Position numbers and translations under genes: made by a program. 7,857 nt of DNA from an uncultured Enterobacter sp. (GTDB taxonomy: Bacteria > Pseudomonadota > Gammaproteobacteria > Enterobacterales > Enterobacteriaceae), in contig CAMKZP010000161.1 of the NCBI GenBank assembly GCA_946477805.1, forward strand, positions 1 through 7,857, given 5' to 3'. Every line of letters starts with the position of its first letter. The stretch's first letter is position 1. Below the pieces are notes generated by a model, which saw only the letters and a program-made list of their open reading frames with translations, was not told where the DNA came from and did no database searches. Positions 1 to 7,400 of this stretch are shown piece by piece.

Positions 1-132
1 CCGCTGCACCTTGCAGCCCTGGAAGAACAGGCGCTGGACACCCTTGAACAGCTCGACCTGGTCCAGTCCGCCGCCTTTTTCGCCTGGGCCAACCGGCTGA
101 TGCTGACCCTGGGCGAGCCCTGGCTTGCCTGA
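1..132 (+). CDS. 3' end of an unidentified gene, possibly CMD/AhpD-like
   Basis: The first 132 bases read open in frame 1 and end with TGA at 130-132, giving the last 43 residues of a protein whose start lies outside the window. The fragment is helical and acidic/hydrophobic: a LEEQALDTLEQLDLV stretch followed by AAFFAWANRLMLTLGEP. A pattern of 'helix, then AFF-x-W-x-NR-x2-x2-LG' resembles the C-terminal helix of carboxymuconolactone decarboxylase/AhpD-family proteins, such as peroxidase-related enzymes. That is recognition by eye on a short piece, so the family call is weak. The coding reading is supported by codon use (GC-rich third positions) and by a strong terminator immediately after the stop. 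The gene converges on araJ with 6 bp between the two stop codons. Confidence 0.6.
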   Translation, partial: PLHLAALEEQALDTLEQLDLVQSAAFFAWANRLMLTLGEPWLA

Positions 133-138
133 CCGGAA

Positions 139-174
139 TCAGGCCAGCGCCCGCGCGTTGGCCTGACGTTTTTT
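139..174 (+). terminator. Intrinsic terminator for the rightward gene, inside the araJ 3' end
   Basis: TCAGGCCA (139-146) pairs perfectly with TGGCCTGA (159-166). The stem continues inward through a G·U pair and three more G-C pairs (148-150 with 155-157) to a CCGC tetraloop. Six T residues follow at 169-174. This is a textbook rho-independent terminator for transcription entering from the left. The hairpin contains the araJ stop codon (complement of 139-141) and its last codons. The other side of the hairpin has no T-run on the minus strand, so it should act in one direction only. Confidence 0.88.
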
Positions 175-1314
175 GGCCGTCAGGTGGCCATAAAGGAGGA
201 GAGAACTCATCGCAGAGAAGGACAACGCGGCAGCCGGCAGCGTGACATAGCTCCAGCTAAAGCCGAGCGTGATCGTCATGCCGCCAAAAAAGGCGCCAAT
301 CGCGCTGCCCAGGTTAAACGCCATCTGCCCGCCCGCGGCGCCAAGCATTTCGCCCCCTTTCGCATTTTGCAGCAGCAGGATTTGCAGCGGCGCGGAGAGC
401 GCGAACAGCCCGGCACAGCAGATGAAGCCCATCACCAGCGAGGCCGTTTTCTGCTCGCCAAAGGCGAAAAGCAGCAGCAGCGAGGCCACGATGACCATAT
501 CGGTCACGGCCGCGATGCGCAGCGGGCTGTAGCGCCCGGACAGCTTGCCGCTGAACAGGTTCCCGAGCACCATGCCGAGCCCCATCAGCATCATGATGAC
601 CGTCATCAGCCCCTCGGAAAAGCCCGAGACGTTAACCATAAACGGCTTCACGAAGCTGAACCAGGCGAACACGCCCGCATTGCCAAACATGGTGGCGGCA
701 AAGATCAGCCAGGGCTCCGGCTTTTTAAGGAAGTGGAACTGCTCTGTCAGTCTGGCCGTTGATCGATCGCGGAGGTTCGGCACCCACGCCAGCACGGAGA
801 GGATCACCAGCGCGTCGAAAATGGCAATCACTAAAAACGTATATCGCCAGCTGAACGCATGCCCCAGCCAGGTGCCCAGCGGAACGCCCACCAGGTTGGC
901 GACCGTCATGCCGGCAATCATCCCCGCGACCGCGACCGTTACTTTGCCCGGCGGCGCGATCTTCGAAAGGATAATCGCTCCTACACCAAAAATGGCGCCG
1001 TGCGGGAACCCGGAAAGTAAACGCCCCGCCGCCAGCCAGAAATAGGAGGATGAAAGCGTGAAGATGGCGTTGCCCACCGCGCACAGGGCGACCAGAAACA
1101 GCAGCGTCGTTTTTAGCGAAAACCGGGAGGAAAAGAGCGCCACGATCGGCGCGCCAATCACCACGCCGAAGGCGTAAAAGGAGATCATGTTCCCGGCCGC
1201 GGGTATCGAGATGCCGACGTCGTGTGCCAGCTCCGTTAGTACTCCCATGATGCCGAATTCGGCCATTCCCAGGCCAAAGGTGCCAAGCGCCAGCGAAAAA
1301 ATTGTTTTTTTCAT
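139..1314 (-). CDS. araJ: AraJ, MFS efflux-type transporter
   Basis: This encodes a 391-residue inner-membrane protein of the major facilitator superfamily (DHA1, drug/sugar-efflux type). E. coli AraJ has 394 residues, and most of the sequence matches from memory: the opening MKKTIFSLALGTFGLGMAEF, the FPHGA and FGVGAI segments, EQFHFL, PWLIFAATMFGNAGVFAWFS, and CCAGLFALSAPLQILLLQNAKGGE. Alternating hydrophobic stretches are consistent with twelve membrane helices, with a central basic loop around LRDRSTARL. In E. coli the gene is arabinose-inducible but not needed for arabinose use, and its substrate is unsettled. I chose the ATG at 1314 because it matches the E. coli N-terminus. An in-frame GTG 28 codons upstream would add a non-conserved polar tail. 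The ribosome-binding site is weak (GTGG just upstream). The gene is divergent from ppk2 and converges on the gene ending at 132. In E. coli K-12 araJ sits beside mak and sbcC, so the location here differs. Confidence 0.92.
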   Translation of the reverse strand: MKKTIFSLALGTFGLGMAEFGIMGVLTELAHDVGISIPAAGNMISFYAFGVVIGAPIVALFSSRFSLKTTLLFLVALCAVGNAIFTLSSSYFWLAAGRLLSGFPHGAIFGVGAIILSKIAPPGKVTVAVAGMIAGMTVANLVGVPLGTWLGHAFSWRYTFLVIAIFDALVILSVLAWVPNLRDRSTARLTEQFHFLKKPEPWLIFAATMFGNAGVFAWFSFVKPFMVNVSGFSEGLMTVIMMLMGLGMVLGNLFSGKLSGRYSPLRIAAVTDMVIVASLLLLFAFGEQKTASLVMGFICCAGLFALSAPLQILLLQNAKGGEMLGAAGGQMAFNLGSAIGAFFGGMTITLGFSWSYVTLPAAALSFSAMSSLLLYGHLTAKKRQANARALA

Positions 1315-1457
1315 ACCACAATCGCGTGTTAAAGGTTTGTAGCACGCATTATTGAATAATCTTGTATGGTGAGCCAGTTCAAATCGGCTTGCTGACACGT
1401 TAATCCATTCATTCAGGTGGATTACACTTCAGGAAGACCCGCAAGAGGAACGCACGA
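1315..1457. promoter_or_regulatory. Divergent araJ / ppk2 intergenic region
   Basis: This 143-bp spacer must hold the promoters of both divergent genes. It contains a perfect 13-bp palindrome, ATTATT-G-AATAAT, at 1348-1360, 34 bp upstream of the araJ start. That could be an operator or part of an AT-rich promoter. I could not find a convincing -35/-10 pair for either gene by eye. The ppk2 ribosome-binding site AGAGGA lies at 1444-1449, eight bases before its ATG. Confidence 0.5.
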
Positions 1458-2276
1458 ATGGCCAGCAAAAATCACAGGGTAAAAACGGTTGATGACGCGA
1501 CGAAAACACCTCTTAAAACCAAAGAGTACGAAAAAGAGCTGCGACGCCTGCACGTCGAACTGGTGAAGCTTCAGCAGTGGGTGGTCAGTAAGGGATTAAA
1601 AGTCTGTATTGTGTTTGAAGGGAGAGACGGTGCAGGCAAAGGGGGAACCATCAAGGCCATTACCGAACGCGTCAGCCCTCGCGTGTTCCGCGTGGTGGCG
1701 CTCCCTGCCCCGACCGACAAAGAAAAAAGCCAGCTCTACTTCCAGCGCTACGTGCCGCATCTGCCCTCGGCGGGTGAAATCGTTATTTTCGACCGCAGCT
1801 GGTATAACCGCGCGGGCGTCGAGCGGGTGATGGGGTTTTGTACCGAGGAGCAGGTAGAGAAATTTCTGGACGGCACGCCGGTGATGGAAAAAGCCATGGT
1901 GGATGCGGGAACGATCCTGCTCAAGTACTGGCTGGAAGTGACGCCCAAAGAGCAGGAGCGACGACTGCGCGATCGCATCAATGACGGCCGCAAAACCTGG
2001 AAACTCTCCCCGATGGACATTAAATCCTTCACGATGTGGGATGAGTATACCGCCGCCCGCGACGCCATGTTTAAAGCCACCGACACCGCCTGGGCGCCGT
2101 GGTTTGTCGCGCGTTCTGAAGATAAAAAGCGCGTGCGGCTAAATATTATTTCGCACCTGCTTTCACAGATCCCCTATAAAGACCTGCACACTGAAACCAT
2201 GGATTTACCGAAGCGAAAAATTGGCAAGGCGAAACCGGCGAAATATCCGTTCAGGTATATCGACGAGAAATTCTGA
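1458..2276 (+). CDS. ppk2: Polyphosphate kinase 2 (single-domain, class I type)
   Basis: This encodes a 272-residue cytosolic kinase of the PPK2 family, which transfers phosphate between inorganic polyphosphate and nucleotides; class I members mainly phosphorylate NDPs to NTPs. The Walker A loop GRDGAGKGG is at residues 55-63 and the Walker B/catalytic segment FDRSWYNRAG at 111-120. The run continues as VERVMGFCTEEQ, typical of class I. An arginine-rich lid (KEQERRLRDR, about 164-173) and the MDIKSFTMWDEYTAARDAM helix follow. The C-terminus KYPFRYIDEKF is also family-like. Its length fits the single-domain form. The preferred nucleotide (ADP or GDP) cannot be read from the sequence. The start is supported by AGAGGA eight bases upstream. 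It is transcribed divergently from araJ and alone. No clear terminator follows it. PPK2 is patchily distributed in enterobacteria, which otherwise rely on PPK1. Confidence 0.93.
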   Translation: MASKNHRVKTVDDATKTPLKTKEYEKELRRLHVELVKLQQWVVSKGLKVCIVFEGRDGAGKGGTIKAITERVSPRVFRVVALPAPTDKEKSQLYFQRYVPHLPSAGEIVIFDRSWYNRAGVERVMGFCTEEQVEKFLDGTPVMEKAMVDAGTILLKYWLEVTPKEQERRLRDRINDGRKTWKLSPMDIKSFTMWDEYTAARDAMFKATDTAWAPWFVARSEDKKRVRLNIISHLLSQIPYKDLHTETMDLPKRKIGKAKPAKYPFRYIDEKF

Positions 2277-2380
2277 AATTACTGGAAGACGCCTCGCAGA
2301 ATGTAGATTACCAGGGGATACAGTATTGTTTTTTGTTGGCTGCGGTTGATAATGGCTGCAGCCAAAAAAGGAGAATGGAA
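2277..2380 (+). promoter_or_regulatory. Putative promoter/operator of the ccdAB-like module
   Basis: This 104-bp spacer separates ppk2 from the antitoxin gene. A possible sigma-70 promoter is TTGTTT (2326-2331), 16 bp, then GATAAT (2348-2353). The -10 is good and the -35 poor. Directly after it lies a perfect 12-bp palindrome, TGGCTGCAGCCA (2353-2364). A further direct copy of the half-site TGGCTGC is at 2337-2343. Repeated half-sites overlapping the promoter and start region fit an autoregulated toxin–antitoxin operator. The same bases could also fold in RNA: TTGGCTGC (2336-2343) pairs with GCAGCCAA (2358-2365), just before the ribosome-binding site. Confidence 0.4.
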
Positions 2381-2569
2381 ATGAAGTCAAACAGTGCAGA
2401 AAATGCTGTCGTCAACGAGCACATCGCGGAGGGCCAGGTCCGTCCAGGCCTGGCGTCAGAAGAGCGCACGTGGCAGCATCAGCAGGACAAGGCATTCATA
2501 AAAGCTATGAATGAATTCACGGCAAAAGCGGGGTTGCTGTCAGACGATCCCTATTTTGGAGGGATTTGA
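2381..2569 (+). CDS. CcdA-like antitoxin (short, divergent)
   Basis: This encodes a 62-residue acidic protein. I chose the ATG at 2381 because AAGGAG (2368-2373) lies seven bases upstream; the in-frame ATG at 2375 is too close to it. The C-terminal half, from TWQHQQDKAFIKAMNEF (about 30-46) to AKAGLLSDDPYF, matches the layout of CcdA toxin-binding tails: a Trp, a polar helix, then x-x-G-L-x-S-D. The first 30 residues show no clear ribbon-helix-helix DNA-binding pattern, and the protein is somewhat shorter than the ~72 residues of F-plasmid CcdA. Its stop overlaps the next gene's ATG by one base (TGATG), the translational coupling usual for antitoxin–toxin pairs. In this family the antitoxin binds and neutralises the CcdB toxin and represses the operon. 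The family call rests on the tail and on the partner gene. Confidence 0.68.
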   Translation: MKSNSAENAVVNEHIAEGQVRPGLASEERTWQHQQDKAFIKAMNEFTAKAGLLSDDPYFGGI

Positions 2570-2892
2570 TGTGTTTTCAGTTCGATGTATACCGTAACCC
2601 CTCAGACAGAACGCGGGAATACCATCCTTATTTTATGATTATCCAGCACGATCATTATGATGATTTATCGACAAGGCTTATTCTGCCGCTGAGTTACTGT
2701 TCTCATTTACGCGGTAACAGAGATGCCGCGACGCCTTTAGTGAATATCGACTTTCAGACATTTTTTCTTAATACCGCGGGTATAACATACATGGAGAAAA
2801 AGAAACTCATTAATAGAAATTATGTAGGTAATCTTAGCAGCGCGAGAAGTGAGGTTATCGCAGGGATTGATGCGCTAATTACGAATACGTAG
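2569..2892 (+). CDS. CcdB-family toxin-like protein
   Basis: This encodes a 107-residue protein starting at ATG 2569, five bases after a strong GGAGGG (2558-2563). CcdB-like features are the opening FQFDVYRNP (3-11), PYFMIIQHDHYDDLSTRLILPL (about 20-41), where CcdB has a 'PYL-VVVQSD-L-x-TR-VVIPL' type strand-turn-strand, and a closing helix SARSEVIAGIDAL. CcdB proteins poison DNA gyrase through the GyrA subunit. In F-plasmid CcdB the final Trp-Gly-Ile is required for killing; here the protein ends in ALITNT, so those residues are absent and gyrase poisoning is doubtful. The gene is about 40% GC by hand count, well below its neighbours, suggesting horizontal origin. It is coupled to the upstream antitoxin-like gene and converges on fdnI. 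Confidence 0.72.
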   Translation: MCFQFDVYRNPSDRTREYHPYFMIIQHDHYDDLSTRLILPLSYCSHLRGNRDAATPLVNIDFQTFFLNTAGITYMEKKKLINRNYVGNLSSARSEVIAGIDALITNT

Positions 2893-2907
2893 AACCGGGC
2901 CCGCGCA

Positions 2908-2933
2908 GCGCCGCCGGGCAAAGCCGACGGCGC
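2908..2933. repeat. GC-rich inverted repeat between converging ccdB-like and fdnI genes
   Basis: GCGCCG (2908-2913) pairs with CGGCGC (2928-2933). After one C·A mismatch three further pairs follow, closing a loop around GCAAAG. It sits in the 51-bp gap between two converging stop codons. It may slow or end transcription from either side or protect the fdnI mRNA 3' end, as REP-type elements do. There is no T-run on either strand, so it is not a standard intrinsic terminator. Confidence 0.45.
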
Positions 2934-2943
2934 AGGGGTTACC

Positions 2944-3600
2944 TTACTTCATCCCTTCCGTACTCTCTTTTTTCGCTTCCAGACGCTCAACGTCACGGTA
3001 CCAGCGCGGATGGTGTTTCTGCGCCCAGCGGCGGCTCACCTTCCCTTCGATCATTCCTTTAATCGACCCTTTCACCCAGAAGGCCATATACATATGGATC
3101 AGGATGGCGTGGATCAGAATAATCGCCGAGGTCGCGTGGATAAGCAGCGCGTAGCGAATCACCTGAATCGGGAAATAGTGCGCAAAGTAAGGTCGCCAGA
3201 TGATTACCCCGGTTACCAGCAGCACAAAAATCATGCTCATGATGGTCCAGAACATCATCTTTTGTCCGGCATTGTACTTGCCGACTTTCGCAACCTTATG
3301 CTCGTTCCCTTTCAGGACTTCGACGATCCCTTTCACCCACGGGATATCCTGCCTGTCCGGGATGTTGTGATGCACAAAACGCACGAACATAAACATCAGC
3401 ACCACGAAAATCAGCACGCCGAAGAACGGGTGCAGAATACGCCCCATCTGCGGAGTACCGAAGGTTTCGGTCAGCCACTGCAGGGTCGGGAAGAAGAACG
3501 AAATCCCCGACACCGCCACCAGGAAGAAGCAGATCACCACCGTCCAGTGACAGGCGCGGTCGATAAACTTCGTGCGCACAATCATTTTCGACTTACTCAT
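2944..3600 (-). CDS. fdnI: Formate dehydrogenase N, cytochrome b556 (gamma) subunit
   Basis: This encodes a 218-residue inner-membrane di-heme cytochrome b (E. coli FdnI has 217). It takes electrons from FdnH and reduces menaquinone near the cytoplasmic face. Four hydrophobic helices are visible at about 17-37, 53-76, 114-134 and 150-172. The heme-ligand histidines known for E. coli FdnI are conserved at the same positions: His18, His57, His155 and His169. The loop HNIPDRQDIPW and the C-terminus GKVSRRWAQKHHPRWYRDVE are also near-identical to E. coli. The ATG at 3600 matches the known start and has AGGAGG six bases upstream. A GTG seven codons earlier would add residues not found in the family. 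The gene overlaps the end of fdnH by 8 bp (3593-3600), so the two are translationally coupled. Confidence 0.97.
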   Translation of the reverse strand: MSKSKMIVRTKFIDRACHWTVVICFFLVAVSGISFFFPTLQWLTETFGTPQMGRILHPFFGVLIFVVLMFMFVRFVHHNIPDRQDIPWVKGIVEVLKGNEHKVAKVGKYNAGQKMMFWTIMSMIFVLLVTGVIIWRPYFAHYFPIQVIRYALLIHATSAIILIHAILIHMYMAFWVKGSIKGMIEGKVSRRWAQKHHPRWYRDVERLEAKKESTEGMK

Positions 3601-4477
3601 GATGTTCCTCCTCGTCGTCATCCACCTCTTTGTTCGGCCCGATCCCGATGTAGTGATAAATCAGCCCGGCAAAGGTGGCGATAAAGCCCGCCGCTGAAAG
3701 CGGCTTAAGCGCCCCTTTCCACAGGCTGATTGACGTGTCGATCGCCGGATCCTTCGGCAGGTTGTGGTAAAGCTCCGGCTGGTCGTTGTGGTGCAACACG
3801 TACATCACGTGCGTGCCGCCCACCCCCTGCGGGTTATAGATGCCCGCGTTGCTGTAGCCGCGCGCCTTGAGTTTATCGACCCGCTCCTGCGCCACGTCGA
3901 GCATCTCTTTTTTGGTGCCGAAGTGAATCGCGCCTGTCGGACAGGTTTTCACGCAGGCAGGCTCCTGCCCGACGCTGACGCGGTCCACGCACAGGGTGCA
4001 TTTGTATACCCGGTTATCCTCTTCATTGAGGCGCGGAATATTAAACGGACAGCCCGCGATGCAGTACCCGCAGCCGATGCAGTTGTCCTGCTGGAAGTCG
4101 ACGATCCCGTTGGCGTACTGAATAATTGCGCCCGCAGACGGGCACGCCTTCAGGCAGCCCGGATCTTCGCAGTGCATACAGCCGTCTTTGCGGATCAGCC
4201 ACTCCAGCTTGCCGTTCTGGTCGGTTTCGCTAAAGCGCATCACCGTCCAGGATTTGGCGCTCAGGTCGGCCGGATTGTCATAAACCCCAACGCAGTGCCC
4301 CACTTCGTCGCGGATATCGTTCCACTCCGAGCAGGCCACCTGGCAGGCTTTACAGCCCACGCAGGAGGAGACGTCGATAAGCTTGGCGACTTCTGCCTTA
4401 TAGTCCCGCGCGCGGGGCGCGGGCGTAATCGGGTTGGTCGCGGAGCGTTTGATAACGTCTTGTGTTTCCATCGCCAT
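3593..4477 (-). CDS. fdnH: Formate dehydrogenase N, iron-sulfur (beta) subunit
   Basis: This encodes a 294-residue electron-transfer subunit, the same length as E. coli FdnH (FdoH has 300). It carries four [4Fe-4S] clusters that pass electrons from the molybdenum site of FdnG to the hemes of FdnI. The four Cys groups are plain: C-x2-C-x2-C-x3-C at residues 39-49, the CMHCEDPGCLKACP block, CIGCGYCIAGCP, and CTLC followed by CVKTCP. A single membrane helix near the C-terminus (about 257-278, AAGFIATFAGLIYHYIGIG) anchors the periplasmic domain, and the tail is very acidic. The protein has no signal peptide of its own and is known to be exported together with Tat-bearing FdnG. The start MAMETQ matches E. 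coli. Its ribosome-binding site AAGGAG overlaps the fdnG stop, with 11 bp between the genes. Confidence 0.97.
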   Translation of the reverse strand: MAMETQDVIKRSATNPITPAPRARDYKAEVAKLIDVSSCVGCKACQVACSEWNDIRDEVGHCVGVYDNPADLSAKSWTVMRFSETDQNGKLEWLIRKDGCMHCEDPGCLKACPSAGAIIQYANGIVDFQQDNCIGCGYCIAGCPFNIPRLNEEDNRVYKCTLCVDRVSVGQEPACVKTCPTGAIHFGTKKEMLDVAQERVDKLKARGYSNAGIYNPQGVGGTHVMYVLHHNDQPELYHNLPKDPAIDTSISLWKGALKPLSAAGFIATFAGLIYHYIGIGPNKEVDDDEEEHHE

Positions 4478-4488
4478 GTAATCGCTCC

Positions 4489-7400
4489 TTACGCTTTCTC
4501 GATGTTGACCAGAAACGCCTTATACTCCGGCGTTTGCGAGTTGGAATCGCCGACGTTTGGCGTCAGGGTATTGGCGATGTAGCCTTTCTGCGCCACGCCT
4601 TCAAAGCCCCAGTGCAGCGGAATACCTACGGTTTCCACCTGCTGGCCGTGAACGTTCAGCGACTGCAGGCGACGGGTGACCACGGCAACGGCGCGAATAA
4701 AGCCGCGCTTGCTGCTCACCGTCACGCGATCGCCGTTGGCGATCCCTTTCGCTTTCGCCAGCGTTTCGCTGATCTCCACAAACTGCTCCGGCTGCGCGAT
4801 GGCGTTAAGCCGCGCGTGCTTGGTCCAGGTATGGAAATGCTCGGTCAGGCGATAGGTCGTCCCCACGTACGGGAACTTGTCCTTTTTACCCAGGCGCAGC
4901 ACGTCGTCTTCATAGATGCGCACCACCGGGCTTGAGACCACGTTCGGGTGCAGCGGGTTAGTCCCCAGCGGCGTTTCCATCGGCTCGTAGTGTTCCGGGA
5001 ATGGCCCTTCCGCCAGCTTGTCGAGAGCAAACAGACGCCCCAGCCCCTCCGGCTGCATAATGAACGGCCCGGTCGCGCTGCCCGGCGCGGCGGTGTTGTA
5101 GTCCGGGATGTCGTTACCCGCCCACTTCGCGCCGTTCCACTGGATCAGCATGCGCTTCGGATCCCACGGCTTGCCGTTGATATCCGCCGACGCGCGGTTG
5201 TACAGCACGCGACGGTTGAGCGGCCACGCCCACGCCCAGCCCAGCGTGTTGCCTAATCCTGACGGATCGGCGTTGTCGCGGTTGGCCATCTGGTTGCCCT
5301 GCTCCGTCCAGCTTCCGGCGTAGATCCAGCAGGATGACGCCGTGGTGCCGTCGTCGCGCAGCAGCGCAAAGCTGTTCAGCAGCTGGCCTTTTTTCGCCAC
5401 CAGGCTGCCGTTCGCGTCATAGAGATCGGCCAGCGCCACGCCGTTGTTCTCTTTCGCAACTTCTTCCGACTCGGGATGATCCGGCTGCTTATAGTTCCAC
5501 CCCATCTTCAGCAGCGGCTCGGCGCCTTTGCCGCCTTCGGTGCGGTACATTTCGCGCAGGCGATGGTAGATACCGGCAAGGATCTCGCCGTCGTTGCGCG
5601 CTTCACCCGGTGCATCCTGCCCTTTCCAGTGCCACTGCAGCCAGCGGCCGGAGTTGGCAATAGACCCGTCCTCTTCCGCAAAGCAGGTGGACGGCAGGCG
5701 GAACACTTCGGTCTGAATCGACGCCGGGTCGACGTCGTTCGATTCACCGTGGTTCTGCCAGAAGGTGGAGGTTTCAGTCACCAGCGGATCGATAACCACC
5801 ATGTATTTGAGCCTGCTCAGGCTGCGAACGACTTTGTTTTTGTCCGGGAATGACGCCACCGGGTTGAAGCCCTGGCAGATATAACCCGTCACGTCGCCCT
5901 TATCCATCATGTTGAAATACTTGATGACGTCGTAGGCCTGGTCCCATTTCGGCAGCCAGTCGAAGCCCCAGCCGTTCTCCTGCTGCGCCGCATCGCCATA
6001 GAAGGATTTCATCAGGCTGACGTAAAACTTCGGATAGTTGCTCCAGTAGTTCACCTGATCCGGCAGCGTCGCCTTCGGCGTGTTCGCCGTCAGATAGGTC
6101 TGCAGATCCGCCTGCTTTTCGGACGGCAGCGTCAGGTAGCCCGGCAGGCTGGTCGACAGCAGGCCGAGGTCGGTAAGCCCCTGAATGTTAGAGTGACCGC
6201 GCAGGGCGTTCACGCCGCCGCCTGCCATCCCCATGTTGCCGAGCAGCAGCTGGATCATCGCCATGGTGCGGATGTTCTGCGCGCCCACGGTGTGCTGCGT
6301 CCAGCCCAGCGCGTACAGGAACGTGGTGGTTCTGTTTGCGGCGCTGGTCGAGGCCAGCACTTCGCACACCTTCAGGAAGTCGGCTTTCGGCGTACCGCAG
6401 ATGTTCTCCACTACCTCTGGCGTATAGCGGGAGACGTGCTGTTTCAGCAGGTTCCACACGCAGCGCGGGTGCGTCAGCGTTTCGTCACGCATCGCATAGC
6501 CGTTTTCATCAAACTGGTAGTTCCAGGAAGACTTGTCGTACTGGCGTTTTTCGGCGTCATAGCCGCTAAACAGCCCGTCATCGAAGGCAAAATCTTCCCG
6601 CACCAGCAGGTTGGCGTTGGTGTAGTGCTTAACGTATTCCGCGTTAATTTTGTTGTTTTCGATCAGGTACAACAGCACGCCGGACAGGAAGGTGATGTCC
6701 GTACCGGAGCGGATTGGCGCATAGATATCCGCCACCGATGCCGTACGCGTAAAGCGCGGATCGACGACGATAAGCGTCGCATCGTTGTTGTTTTTCGCTT
6801 CCATCGCCCAGCGGAAACCGACGGGGTGTGCTTCAGCGGCGTTACCGCCCATTACCACAACGACGTTAGCGTTTTTGATATCAACCCAGTGGTTGGTCAT
6901 CGCACCGCGACCAAATGTTGGAGCAAGACTTGCTACCGTTGGTCCGTGTCAGACGCGCGCCTGGTTGTCGACCGCGAGCATGCCGAGAGAGCGCACAAAT
7001 TTTTGCGTCAGCATGCCGGTTTCATTACTTGCCGCAGATGCGCACAGCATCCCGGTGGAAAGCCAGCGGTTAACCGTTACGCCCTGCTCGTTCTTTTCAA
7101 TAAAGTTGGCGTCGCGGTCGGCTTTCATGAGTTTGGCAATGCGGGAGAAGGCGTCATCCCAGGAGATACGCTGCCATTTATCGGAACCCGGCGCGCGGTA
7201 TTCCGGGTAGCGCAGGCGGTTTTCACTGTGGACGTAGTCCAGCAGCCCCGCCCCTTTCGGGCACAGCGCCCCACGGCTCACCGGATGGTCCGGGTCCCCT
7301 TCAATATGGTAAATCGCTTCTCTGGCGTTCTTCGCGCCATCGCCCAGGCTATACATTAAAAGCCCACAACCTACGGAGCAGTATGTGCAGGTGTTACGGA

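Noticed and set aside
184..1045. Several plus-strand open frames opposite araJ
   Set aside because: They are rich in Arg, Gln, His and Pro with no family resemblance. araJ on the minus strand explains the region.
1315..1398. GTG start at 1398 giving AraJ a 28-residue extension
   Set aside because: The added residues are polar and not part of E. coli AraJ, which starts at the equivalent of the ATG at 1314.
2329..2370. Hairpin with a T-run before and an A-run after, as a ppk2 terminator
   Set aside because: The T-run precedes the hairpin on both strands, so it does not have the layout of an intrinsic terminator in either direction.
2333..2380. TTG start at 2333 for the antitoxin gene
   Set aside because: It would place the good ribosome-binding site inside the gene. 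The ATG at 2381 has ideal spacing from it.
2433..2454. Palindrome CCAGGCCTGG and a GCCAGG/CCTGGC inverted repeat
   Set aside because: They lie inside the antitoxin coding sequence, are short and GC-rich, and have no supporting context.
3601..3621. Upstream start for fdnI at 3621
   Set aside because: This segment contains the ribosome-binding site AGGAGG for the ATG at 3600, which matches the known FdnI N-terminus.
3764..4582. Plus-strand open frame of 272 codons opposite fdnH
   Set aside because: The composition is that of an antisense frame to a GC-rich gene, and fdnH on the other strand is unmistakable with its four Cys clusters.
6901..6951. fdnG as two genes or a nonsense-mutated pseudogene
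   Set aside because: The stop is TGA at the known selenocysteine position, the SECIS hairpin follows, and both halves are fully conserved.
6193..7359. A long plus-strand open frame (388 codons) antisense to fdnG
   Set aside because: It is a shadow of the high-GC fdnG gene: no recognisable family, low-complexity Arg/His/Val/Ala content, and it spans both sides of the Sec codon of a clearly real gene.
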